A stretch of 64,000 nt of DNA from Casuarius casuarius (taxonomy: Eukaryota > Chordata > Aves > Casuariiformes > Casuariidae), in assembly GCA_003342895.1 (NCBI GenBank), contig PTFA01000304.1, positions 248,001 through 312,000 on the forward strand, written 5' to 3'. Shown here piece by piece: positions 13,048-24,377 of this stretch. The notes beneath the pieces were generated by a model. It was not told the origin of the DNA. It did not search any database and worked only from the letters and a program-made list of their open reading frames with translations. Position numbers and translations under genes: made by a program. Numbering within the stretch: position 1 is the first letter of the stretch; each line of letters opens with the position of its first letter.

Positions 13048-15549
13048 TGTTTATGTAACCCTTACAAATAGAATGCATATCCACATCCATTAATTATTTA
13101 CCTATATTTTTACAGATGTCCCAAATGTATGTTTTTGACCTTCAAGCAGAAACACTGAAGCACAAAAGAAAATTCCACTTGTCCTGAGTTGGAAAAAGTT
13201 AGAAGCCTATAAATTATCAACTATTTTAGACAGCTAGAGTAATTTTTGCAGAACAAGAAATAGCAAGCCAAGTTCATTTTGGCTCAGTATGAAAAATATG
13301 ACCAGCAGAAACAGAACAATCGTTTGTAACCAGCAGCTGGCTTTGATCAACTTCTTGGGAGGAATTTTTGCATTTGCAACTGAAACTGAAAGTCTGAGTT
13401 CCAAATACATGTTTCAGGGAAGTTTTACAGATATTATCTAATACCACACACAATATGTATTTCTCTTCTCACCTGTTAAAATAAGGTCTTTGTAACTTCT
13501 AAAATTCATCACTACAAGGATATAACTTGAAATATGGATGACCATGGATGACAGCCAATGTAAAAGCAAATGAAAGAGCAGTGTCAAAGAGCAGTAACAC
13601 TGAATTGTAATTTCCTTTAAGATTTTATCCTACCTCTTCTCACAACATCGTATGAGATATACTTCACAATGTTTGCTGCATTTTCATGTGAAATTGTAGT
13701 GATCTTTCAAAAGACTAACGAGTGAGAAGGGAATTTGCATGCTGTGTAAAAGTACTTATATTTTATGCAGTCAGTTCTGAAAACATGGACTTTGGTCTTC
13801 CATATAAGGGATAAATCATTAAACAACTTACTATAAGTTTACTGTATGTCATATGGGCCATAACCTTGAAATCATATTTTCATTTGCTCTGAGGATTAAA
13901 ACTGGATAATACTTTTGTGTATAGATATATCCAAATCAGTGTGTCACAAATTGTTGAATTTTTGTCCAATAATGCCTTTATGGACTGTTCTTTTGGGCCT
14001 CTCTTGGTCAGCCTCACTCAAAAATTGCTATAAGAATTTGAGATAGGCTCTACATTAATCATGTAGTAAGAGTAACATACACCAATATAATATATAACCT
14101 TATAAACATACAACTATCTCTATAAATTAGCATCAGGAATACTGTTCAGTGATTTATTAATGGGGCCAGAGTAGACCACTCTAATATTCAGCACCAAGGC
14201 CAGCTCAGAATTATACTGAACCTATAGAAAAGAACCTTGATTCATTAAAAAGTCAAAACTCACATCAAAAATATAGAGGAATCATAAATTAGTAAAACAC
14301 TTTGTGGGAAAAAGCAATTCTGCTAGACAATATTTTACAAAATAAAAATCTAGGCCTAAAATTGTATTTATCAACTATATTCTTTACAGAACCTTCTATG
14401 TGGAATATAATGCCAATGGTTGGATATGAGATATAGTTTGTAACTTTATTTGCTCTTAGCAATGCACAGCACAACTACTTATATGTGTGTCAAAAGAAAA
14501 GCCAGAATTGTGCACTGTAGGTGTATCTATTTTTCTTTGAATTACATATGTACAAAATACGGGCTAAACTGTGCCTGTAGGCACAGTCTTGAACAAAGAT
14601 CATAAATTGCACGATCCCAGAAGACATGATATTGCAGCACAATTCCCTCTTTGCTTCATGATAGGCCAGCTACAAATTACTTTTTCAGAAGCAGTCTACA
14701 ACATGTCTGCAATGTCTCAGATGCACTCGCTATCCAGGGCATTGCATGGTTACAGCTAAAACCTATTTCTCTTTCCACTTCTCCTTGTCTGTTCCTCAAT
14801 TTCCCCTTCCAGGGGATAAACATGCAGTAGGGAAACATGCAGATTGTGCATATGCCCCCTCGTATGCAGACTGAGGCAGATATACATTTTTGCTCCCTTA
14901 AACGGATGTATGTAGTTTTTCACAAACCTAGCGATTTTTGTGTGTAGGTTTAGCTGACTCTAATTTCTTTTGAGTGTGGATTTGAAACATGGAGATGCAT
15001 TTGGATTATTAGATTTATATGAATCTGTTCCTCACCTTAAATTGATCTAGAGGCATATCAAATGCAAACTTAAAAGGCTCTATGAATTTTCTATAGGTAA
15101 AAAGGTAAATGAGGTCTTATTGAAGTTACTACATATCTAGCCAAAGAGTGCTTTACTTTTAAGACGACTAATTGTCATGAGTTCTGAACAGGACTTTGGC
15201 AACCCACCAGTGACAACAAGGCTATATTGACAGTATAAAACTTCTAAAAATTCAGAATGGTTGTGTAGCCACATATGTCATTATGGTAGGTTAATATGTC
15301 ATGATGGTAGACCATTCTGGTATAAACTCCAAGAAAGTAATATTCACTGCAGTAAGGCTAGAAAATGCTCCAAATGCAAGTAGCCTGGAATATGTAGTAC
15401 CACTAGAGAGAACATGGAGATAATGCATATGGGAAATCCCAAAACAAAAAAAAAGTGAATCACTGAACATTTACTTAAGTAATCAGACTGATACAGTACT
15501 GCACAGAAAGACTATGCAGTACAGAAAGTCCTCATTTACATGAACCTAA
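13048..15549. other. AT-rich non-coding stretch
   Basis: No gene is visible. At 15253-15319 there is a compact structure: a 9-bp inverted repeat (CAGAATGGT / ACCATTCTG) flanking two near-identical 17-mers. It is listed as a separate repeat. Confidence 0.65.
15253..15319. repeat. 17-mer direct repeat inside a 9-bp inverted repeat
   Basis: ATATGTCATTATGGTAG (15273-15289) recurs as ATATGTCATGATGGTAG (15294-15310), one mismatch and 21 bases apart. The pair is enclosed by CAGAATGGT (15253-15261) and its exact reverse complement ACCATTCTG (15311-15319). Confidence 0.8.
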
Positions 15550-15848
15550 GGGCTTGTTTACATGGTGATGTTTAGAAAAATTAATCCAAATTATCTAACA
15601 GTATGTGCTTGAAGTGGCTTAATTAAACCACACTAAACTTTGCATGAATACTCTGTTAGAATTAAAGTAATCTTAATTCAATTTAGCTTCATTTACTTTG
15701 GTAAAGAATAAAGCTAAATTAAATTGAGCTCACTTTAATTCTGGACATGCGTGTCCATATAGATTTTAATACAACTTAATTAATCCACTTTACATTCATA
15801 AATTAAACTGCACGAATTTTCATAGTCCCTGTTTATGTACACATGCTC
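15550..15848. mobile_element. Palindromic MITE, Harbinger-like
   Basis: This 299-bp segment starts GGGCTTGTTTAC and ends GTACACATGCTC; the reverse complement of the end matches the start imperfectly. It is flanked on both sides by TAA (15547-15549 and 15849-15851), the 3-bp TWA duplication typical of PIF/Harbinger transposons. The inside is a long imperfect palindrome: the arm at 15654-15689 pairs with 15711-15747 around a centre near 15700, and outer parts such as GCTTAATTAAACCAC pair with CTTAATTAATCCAC. There is no transposase frame, so it moved in trans. The terminal GGGCTTGTCTACA-like sequence resembles a MITE family common in turtles and archosaurs, from memory. The 3-bp flank could be chance. 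Confidence 0.65.
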
Positions 15849-18800
15849 TAAACGCACTTATGTTATTTCAAGACTGTTCTATTTTCTATTACACTGCATA
15901 TGGACTAATTCAACAGTCATTAGGAGGAGCCAAGTATTAGTGGATAGTTCTTAACTGAGATTGCATTTTCCATCATTGTCAATACAGACAATTTTTTATG
16001 TATTCTCTGAATTAAAGCCCTTAATGTAGCCTTTTATGCCAAAAAGTCTACTGATGATGAAAAAAAGCTAGACATGATTGTTAAGAAAAAACAGTATTCA
16101 CTTAAATTCCAAGTCTAAAAATGGTATGCTTAAGTATGATCTTTTGCAAAATAGCTTATTAAGAATGGATTTTCTACATAACAGATGCACTGAAACTACA
16201 ATTCAAAACTATTCTTGGACAATGTCCCAGCACCAATCAGTCTTAAGATTTTGAAACTGCTAAGACAGATCTTGAAATGGTATAATTTGGTAATTAATTT
16301 GGTATCATGGTTTTGATGTCAAAGGAGAAACTTTGATTTATACCTGCAAAGGCTCTAACCCAGTAATTATAACTAACGGTTTTTCAAGTTTCACTGCTCC
16401 CTAACTTGTTGGGTCCTTTCATTAGTTTCAATTTTTAAAATGTTCTCCTGTTCATGGGGTGAGAAACTTCTATCTTTGGCTGCAATTCTGTTCAAATCAC
16501 AGCTTGTTAGGCATGGTTCGCGTTAACTGTGATTTTAGTTGGCAGGGCACTAGATTAGCTGTTGACATCAAGCCAACATTTAATTTTGTTTTCTTGAGTC
16601 ATCTGTTGCCAGTTCCCATGACAACTGATCTTCTAGCCTTCAGATTACTAGAGAGAACCATTAAAATGGCCAAGACTACATATAGGGGTTCTTTGAAGTA
16701 GATGGAAGTTCAGCTGTTTTCTTCAATGGGAACTAAAAGACCTTTTCAGCCTTTACTTTAGCAACACGTGACTTCCGGTCATGAAAACACAGATGTTCTT
16801 GTATCAGAACAATAGAGTGAATGGTATTTTTTAACAAGAAATCTTTTCCCCACTTTTCTAATACGTCCACTGAATGAACGTCTTTACGTCTAAAATCATA
16901 TGATGCAGAAGACAGGCAAAAATATTTTCAGATTCTCACTTGCATAGCAGTAATAATCCCAGCAGATGAATGGATTCTTTTGGTCTTCATTAGAGTCCCT
17001 CTACATTTCAATTTCTTGCTTCACTCAATATGACTTTGGTAAAGGAAATGTCCCAGGAAGACATAATTAGTGTGCTAAGTCAACCCAGAGGTTGTAAGAG
17101 ATGAGAAGAAAAGAACAATCAGAATGCTATAGGAGTTTCTTGAAGCAAAAATATCCTCTGGCTAAAAATAGTAGTCAGTGTATATAAAATATGTACATCC
17201 CATATACCCACAGGTTATGAAAGCACAATAGAAAATTAAATAGCATATTGGATTACAAGCTGCCCTTAAAGGAGAATGTTAACATGCAGTGGTTATTTCT
17301 TAGGCCATCTCCTGTTGAGTTTCACAGGGCTCTGTGCAGGAGTGGTTTCCAAAGTCTGAATTCCACATTCCTCTTATGCACTGTGTACCAAACCTTTTGA
17401 AACACTAAGCAACCCCAAATCCCTTTGGAATAAATGGAAGCATAAATATAATAGAAAAAGGTGCATAACTGATTAAAATACTGTTAGAGACTTCAGAAAA
17501 AAATCAGGCTGTCCCCTTACTTCTTCATTAGGTAAACATTTGCCTCTAGCATATGAGAAGAAAATACATAGCTAGACAACTTTGTCATTTGATGTGGGTA
17601 TTCCCCACTGCCCAGAAGCTTGTACTAACAAGCACTAGCTGCAGGAGGATGTCCTATTATCCCAGACCTCCATAAGAACAGCAGCAGGCACTGCAATGCT
17701 TGCAAACTCAGATGTGGATGCAAGCCTCATAACTGTGTTGTAAGAATTAATGACCCTCTCTAAAGGTAATAGGCTAGCAGGTTTTATGCACCCCATTCAG
17801 TCTGTATTTCATTATACGTGTCTGGATGACTTTTCCAAGGTGGTACTGCAATAGCAAACCAAGATTATTCTCCTAAATGTGATGGTACATAGGCCTGTCA
17901 TCTCAGTTAAAATAGAGAATAAGATAGTTACTCTGACAAGAAGCTACCTTGCTTCTCTTCTCCTCTTCTGCCCAGCATAAGCAGTTTAAACAGATTTTAA
18001 ACANAATGGGGGTGTATGTGGGAGAAAGTGAAAGATAAGAAAAAATGCTTCAGTTCCTCAGCTTGAGGATTTACACCCTGGTTGCACTAAAGACAGCCAC
18101 TTTCCTCTGGCTGAAAATCTATAGCCCAACAGAAATCACAGGTGGCCAAGGATGTTTGGTACCAGTCATACTGCACGTAACTAAATGGCTTCCCCTTACG
18201 TTCCCCCATTTGAGCATACGGCCACCCTTCATACTAGACTGTTGTGACTGGTGAAAATTGGTGTACACTAATGACAAAATGAAGCCCTGTGGCAGGGATG
18301 TATGATTGCCATCTTCCAGCACTACAATGGAGATTAAACAACTGCATACATTAACTCTGGCAGTTTTTGCTGTAATGGTTCAGGCTGTGAATTCAGGCTC
18401 CGTGTGGTTGTTTTTGAATGCTATTGGCTTATGAATGTCATTGATACAGACACTGGCATACATTCAAAATGTTGTGTTTCATGTTTTTGCTTTTATCTTT
18501 AAATACATTTGAGTAGGTTTTTCTCCTCTTTAAAACAGCTCACATAATAGGTAGAGCTAAAAATGATCTAATAGCTTCAATGCCTTAGAGCTACTGCTAT
18601 GCATGAAATTCAAACTGTGATTATAAAAAGAAATAAGGAGAGCTTTCTTGCTGATTGTCACTTTTGACTAGCTATTTCTGTATTTTTTGAGAAAGGTAGA
18701 ACTTGTTTGTGTTTTCAGCCAGTATCAGTTAAATAAAATGCAATCTGAAAGTTATACAGGTCATCTAGGGAACTTCAGGCAAAACTCTGGGGTTTTTTGA

Positions 18801-19441
18801 CTGGTTAAAAGGTCAGTAAGGTTAGGAAGGTTATTAGTTACTAATTAAGGTTATAGACTCAAATTTGTTTTTACAGCCCAATTTGTTAGATGCAATGATT
18901 AGGAGTAATGTATTTGTACCTTCTTACACTCTATCTGTGTATTGCCTTTGACTGGATTACAGTTTTCTTGACATAATCATCAAATTGTTGCTAGATTATT
19001 TCTAGCTAGATTATTTCTGCAAAGAGTGTTCAAAATGAAATTTCTGTGAGTTCAGCAGCCAAATACAAGTGGCATTGCTCAGTTCTCGTCAAATACCTCG
19101 TCAGTTCCCTCTGTGATTGAGTGCAGCTCTTAATTAAGTTTATTTGTGTGTGTGCAAAACATATGCTTGGGTATTCAAACTTTGCTTTGCACAGATGTTA
19201 CCTGATTTTGTTAAACAAGAGAGACTACTATAACCTCTAGGAGAAATTAGCCAAAATAAGGATAGGACCATTCAAGTGTGTCCCTAGTTGAAGATGACCA
19301 TTTGGTACCTTGCCTCTGAGAATTTTAGTATTTTTTAAATTTACAAATGCTCTGAAATAAAATTTTGTAAAGTAAGGGAAAGATGAGGTGGAAACTTGCT
19401 TATGATTTGAATAAACATGGATTGTTATTGGGTTTTAGTAC
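15849..19441. other. AT-rich non-coding stretch
   Basis: No gene is supportable. The overlapping opposite-strand frames around 18045-18322 are shadows of each other and have no splice context. Confidence 0.7.
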
Positions 19442-19676
19442 CTGCTTCACTGCAGCACAGGCTGACTCACTATGCTCTGATGTGAGTGTAAACTGAGAAT
19501 CCAGACACTCCTGGAGATTAATTTTAGGTTGGCCCGTAACCATTAGGAGTTGGGACCAGACTGCTGAGGACGCACACTGCGGGCAGCTGCTCTGTCCACT
19601 GGAGCATGCTTTAATTATGTCATCGGGGCCTTGGGTCATACTTGTAAAGAGGCAGGCTATTTTGTATCCTTTCAAC
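19442..19676 (-). other. Tentative internal exon, minus strand
   Basis: On the minus strand a 235-bp segment is open for one base plus exactly 78 codons (starting LKGYKIACLFTSMTQGPDD), between an acceptor-like ...TTAGAACAG and a good donor CAG|GTACTA. It keeps four CpGs in a CpG-poor background, and its composition (balanced GC, varied residues) is more protein-like than that of neighbouring frames. Weak points are a poor pyrimidine tract before the acceptor and no recognised homology. If the gene of island 1 runs leftward, this lies on the right strand to be one of its exons, or a non-coding transcript's exon. Confidence 0.27.
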
Positions 19677-20759
19677 CTGTTCTAACAACTCAGGCTTTTA
19701 ATCAGAGACTGATAAATCTATTATCAATAAAAGGAACAGGAGCATACTAAGAATTACTGCAAAGCAGCTTAATTGATAGCACATTGAGTAATGAATGACT
19801 AATTAATAAAATGAGAGCAGAATATAATGGATTTGTACTTTGTTTGTACACAAAAGACATCATCAGAACTTTTCAACCATTATAAGTCCTGTCTCTTCTG
19901 CAGTGAGTCATTCTGCTCCCTGAAAAAAAGACTAGCTGCATTATAAAACTGCCAAACCATACAATCAATAGAGCTAAAACTTTCTGGATTGTCCTGCCTA
20001 TATAAGTTGTTTCTCTGAATTTAGGTGATTTTCTCAGGATTTAGTAACAGTATTTAGAATAACCCTTTTTTTCCATTGCATGGTGAAATAGGTTTTGAGA
20101 TACCTCAAGGCTAATCTCATCAGAATTTTCCAAAAGTGAAGATATACAGAAAAAAAAAAAAATGTTTGGATTGGATCCCATTACTCTACCAAGCAAGCAG
20201 TCATGTCAGCTAGGGCCTCTCGAAGAGCACTAGTGGGATCACTTTGGAAAGGAATTGGCATGTCATAAGCTTGGAGAAACCAAGAGTGAGTCAAAATGGA
20301 CACCTCTAGTGACAGCTCTTGAGTTTCTGGTTCATCCAGGCAATCTGGGTGCCACTCAGACTAAAATTTGGCCCTTCGTAAATGGGAATGAGAAGGCTTT
20401 GTCCTCTTCTGTTTCTGAGAAGATGATCACACCCTGGAGGTAGGCAGCTCCAGACTAGGCACTCCCTGTCTTTCCCAGCACCGGATAATCAGCTTTTATC
20501 TGCCTTTACCTATCTTTACCTGTTCTGAATCAGTGAGTTTGCCACATTTAAAACCATTATGGCATGATTAAATAAACAGATCTTCAAGAACAGGGACAAG
20601 GCTAGTAATCATTCAGTAGCATGACTTTTTAGCCTTAAAAAAAAAATTCAAATGACAAAGGAACCTTGAAGTAATAAGTAACAAAACTAAAGGAAGAAAA
20701 GCAGTTTAGCCAAGTTCTGGTCACTGTGCTATCAACTCTTTAGTAAGGATGTTTTTCCA
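19677..20759. other. Non-coding stretch
   Basis: No gene is visible. A short poly-A tract lies near 20150-20161. Confidence 0.65.
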
Positions 20760-21330
20760 CAGATAAATTCCCAAGAAAGGCCACCGTAGTGGGTAAAAAG
20801 TGGAAGACTGGCAAGGAGATACGAACCGATCAATTATTCCAGCTGCCAAAACACTTGGTGTGCAGAACCCGTGAGGAACAGCAGGTTGTGACCCTTAGAC
20901 TTGCGCCACATAGGCATCAATCTGGACTTTTNTATTCCTACAGAATTACTGCTTCCCTTGTTATCTGTATACCTAAAGAATTATCGCTTCCCTTGTTGTC
21001 TGTAGCGCATGCACAGTGTCCCCTATCNTAACCTATTAATTTGCCTTAAACCCTTGCTCCCGTGAACTTCGCCATGGGCCGCTGCTCTGCGGTGCCTGGA
21101 ACAGCCCCGTCGCTTCCCTGCAAGGTTCCTGGGGTTCCCCTTGCGGTTTGGGGATTTCAAGGTAATAACATCTAATAACCTTACTCCAGAGTGACGCCTT
21201 CTACCTCTGCCTATTCCAAGTATCAGTTACCGCCCTTAACAGGCCACAAAGACACACAAAAGCATTTTTCAACGTTCTGTTACAAAACCATGTTCCTAAA
21301 ATTTCTGGGTACAGCCAACATCAGAATTTC
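20760..21330. mobile_element. Possible LTR-type insertion remnant
   Basis: The block is set apart by CpGs (for example around 21060-21150), higher GC, and an internal direct duplication: GAATTACTGCTTCCC... at 20943-20969 recurs at 20978-21004 with 24 of 27 bases the same, 35 bases apart. Duplicated enhancer-like units followed by a CpG-bearing stretch are common in retroviral LTRs, and bird genomes hold many solo LTRs. I could not define TG...CA ends or a target-site duplication, and there are no gag, pol or env frames. It could instead be unique regulatory DNA. Confidence 0.3.
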
Positions 21331-24319
21331 TAGCAAATATGACAACCCTTCATCTATCTGAAGCCTAGACAAACGCACAAGAATCAGTCCTTGATAAAGT
21401 AACATTATTCACCCAGTCCGGTTAAGCAATCAGTCAATTACAAATACAGTCATTTTGTTGAAGTATATATTTATGGTAATTGTGTGCTTAAATGTTCTGA
21501 AATTTAGTATAAAATATGGTGCAAAATGCAAGAGGCATGGCAACAACATATAAAAGAGAGTTCTTGTACATACAATGAAGAAAATTTGTAAAATCAGACA
21601 CAAAAATGTACAAATTATTTCTATGCACAAGAATCCCATGAGTACATACACAAATCACTTAATTATGCCTGTTAGTTATTGTAATTGCTATTAACATGTG
21701 CAATTACTTGCTCCGCATCACAATTCTAGGTGAATGGTTAAACCAGCTAAAAAATTATGAACAACCAAAAAATTCTGCTTCTGTCTCCAGGCCATTTCAT
21801 TAAACCTCTTATTGTTTAGTAAACAGAGCACACATCGTGAACTAACAAATTGCAAACTGTATTTTTTCTTGAAGTCACTGTAGTATTCTCAGAAGGACGG
21901 AAGTCCTATTGCTTGCAGAACAAGAATTCCACATGCAGGAGCAGTGAAATTGTCCTTNGTGTCCTTCCCATCAGAGCTTAGTCGCATCATCAAGACAGGA
22001 NATTTTGCCACTTCAAACCTTGTGTATTCTGTCAGGACTGTTTCAGATTTTTTTTTATGCTACTGTCTGTGATCTCAGTATTTGGGCACTTTCTGCATAA
22101 AATTAATAGCAATAAATTAGTTACGTGCAGACATAACTTCCTGGCCCTTTTCCTTTTGGGAAGGCAAACTTTGCCTTGGGTTGGCATTTCTATTACTTTT
22201 CTGTAGTCCTTTTCTGGAGGGNAGAATAAGAATATTATGGAAATAGAATGGGTGTCACAACTGTAAATGTAACTTCTAGTGGAAATACTTTGAAAAAATA
22301 GGATGGTTATGCAATATTTCTTAAGGACTCTCAGACTAGATTTGCCCAAGCACTGCTACAAGATTGTTCAACAGTTAAATCCTCTTGATTTTAACAGCTT
22401 TGTTCTCACTTCTTATGANGCTCAAAATGCTTCATCCTGGGCTCTGCATTCTAAATTGTCTTAGAGGAACAGCTCTTACAGTGCTTCATAGGCAATCTTT
22501 TATGCAGAGACATTAGGGCCAAAATTGGTGCCCTAACTTGGCCTCTCCTAAGTTCACTGGGAGCCAGTTTGAGGACTTGCCTGCAGGCTTGGTGGACTTA
22601 CAGTGATGTGAGTGATGAGAAAGGGAAATGTGGGAAACGCAGATGACCCTTTGGGTTGTGTTTTGCATCTATGATATTCACAGGAAACACATCAAAATAT
22701 AAATGTAAATATGTGACAGGTTGCATCTCTTCTTGACCTCTCCTTTTTCTATCTCCCCTCAGCCAAGAAAGAACATCACAGTTGCTATTTTTTCAGCAAC
22801 AATTGTAAAAAATGAAGGTTTATTCCAATCTGATGGCTACTCTTCCCATCCTAGAGCTTGGCAGTAGCTGCAATGGAGTAAAATCTAGCTACATATTCTT
22901 AAATACAGATTCAAGCAATGACAGCAACAAAAAAACCCAAATCCCTTCCTCCTCCATCAGGTCTTGGACCATGTGTAGACCGTAATTACCAGAGCTATTG
23001 CAGAGAGGAGACCATACAGAATGTAATTATGCTATTAGGACNGGGTAATCAGAATAACTTGTTCATATCACCTATTGGTAAAGTAGGCATAAACTTGCTA
23101 ATTAGAGAAAAATACTCTATTGCTTATTAGACTTGATTATTAGAGAAAGTCCTACTCTATTATTTTCAGTTATTAAAAAAAGCCTTCTTAAGAGATACTG
23201 CTATTAAGCAGTGATTATATCAATTTTCAATGGATATGGTCTTTATGATGAAATAAGGCCTGAGAGAGGATGACAGTGTAGTGTCCATGCATTTAAATAA
23301 TGCAAATAAAGTTTTGCAGTGAAGTATTGACTTAGATGTGCAACTTGGATAACCTGCTGAAACTCTATTCAATAAAAAAAAGACTGAAAACAAGAATATA
23401 ATTATTTGAATGCAAATTATTTGATATTATTCAAATATCACTCTACTGGAATCTGATGTTGGAGTAGCTTCAATTTGCTGATGTGCAGAGAAATGGATAA
23501 GGATAAACAAAAGCACTGTAATCTTGGGATCCCAGAGCTGCTGCCACTTTATGAAAATGTTACTATATGTATCTTTGGGAAACAATTGCTGTAAATAACC
23601 CATCTCTCCTGAAAATAATCCTAAATAAGATTGTCACCTCAAATAGACTTATATGGCAGTGGAATAGATGAAGCCTTCTTCACATCTCAGAAGGCAAAGT
23701 GAGTTGTGGGCAGAACAATAATGAAATGAAGCAGCTACTTAAAACCACTCCAGACATATTATTTTGGAGTAGCTGCTTTGAAGTCATGCCTTCTGAAAGC
23801 TATCCAAATGACAAGATGAGAACAGTGGCACTGGGTCAGTCAAAAAACTACAAAGAAATATCAGTGATATTCTGGAGGACGCAAAACATCAAAGTTACCA
23901 ATGATGTTTGTTTTATGCACAGATATATGTTAGAAGGGAAATAAGAGAACAAAAAATTGATTTGAGAAGGTATAATTAAAAATTTCACAATCGTAATCAT
24001 GATTTTAAAGGTTAGAACATGACCTGGATGTTTAATGAAGTAGTATGAATTAACTGTTTTAGTGTCCCCTCTGAATATGGGATTACAGATTTGTAGTCAA
24101 GGGACCATAAGGTGTGACTTGAAGGCTGCGAGCCAGGAAACACTGTACTGTCATTAGCAAAACATACAGCACAAATGGCCCAGATTTTAGCATGCAGTAT
24201 TTGTTACTGTTAGGGAAATCTTCCAGTAGTGGTTTTCAAACTCTTCTACACAACTTTCTTTAGCTGCAGGATCCAAGTCTGTTTGAAGTTTGGCTCTCTA
24301 GCCCTTGCTCTTGTTCTAG
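21331..24319. other. AT-rich non-coding stretch with a small duplication
   Basis: No gene is supportable. At 23101-23163 a unit beginning ATTAGAGAAA and ending ACTCTATT is present twice, 38 bases apart, as a diverged local duplication. Confidence 0.65.
23101..23163. repeat. Short diverged tandem duplication
   Basis: ATTAGAGAAAAATACTCTAT (from 23101) and ATTAGAGAAAGTCCTACTCT (from 23139) are copies of one unit of about 38 bp. Confidence 0.7.
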
Positions 24320-24377
24320 GCTTATCGGCGCCAGAGACGAGCTGGGAGGCTCAGTGCTCTCTGACGCTGCCAGGGAC
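24320..24377 (+). other. Tentative CpG-rich exon, plus strand
   Basis: A pyrimidine-rich acceptor ending TTGTTCTAG is followed by 58 bases and a good donor, GAC|GTGAGC. There are six CpGs between about 24325 and 24390, unusual in this AT-rich area. One frame reads LIGARDELGGSVLSDAARD before the donor, and would stay open to a TGA at about 24410 if the donor were not used. An AP-1 motif TGACTCA follows at about 24411-24417. The direction is opposite to that of the island 1 coding exon, so it would belong to a separate transcript. The peptide is not recognised, and the segment may be a relic insertion instead. Confidence 0.25.

Noticed and set aside
22505..22575. GGGCCAAAATTGGTGCC-type segment resembling a MITE end
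   Set aside because: A single end without a matching inverted partner.
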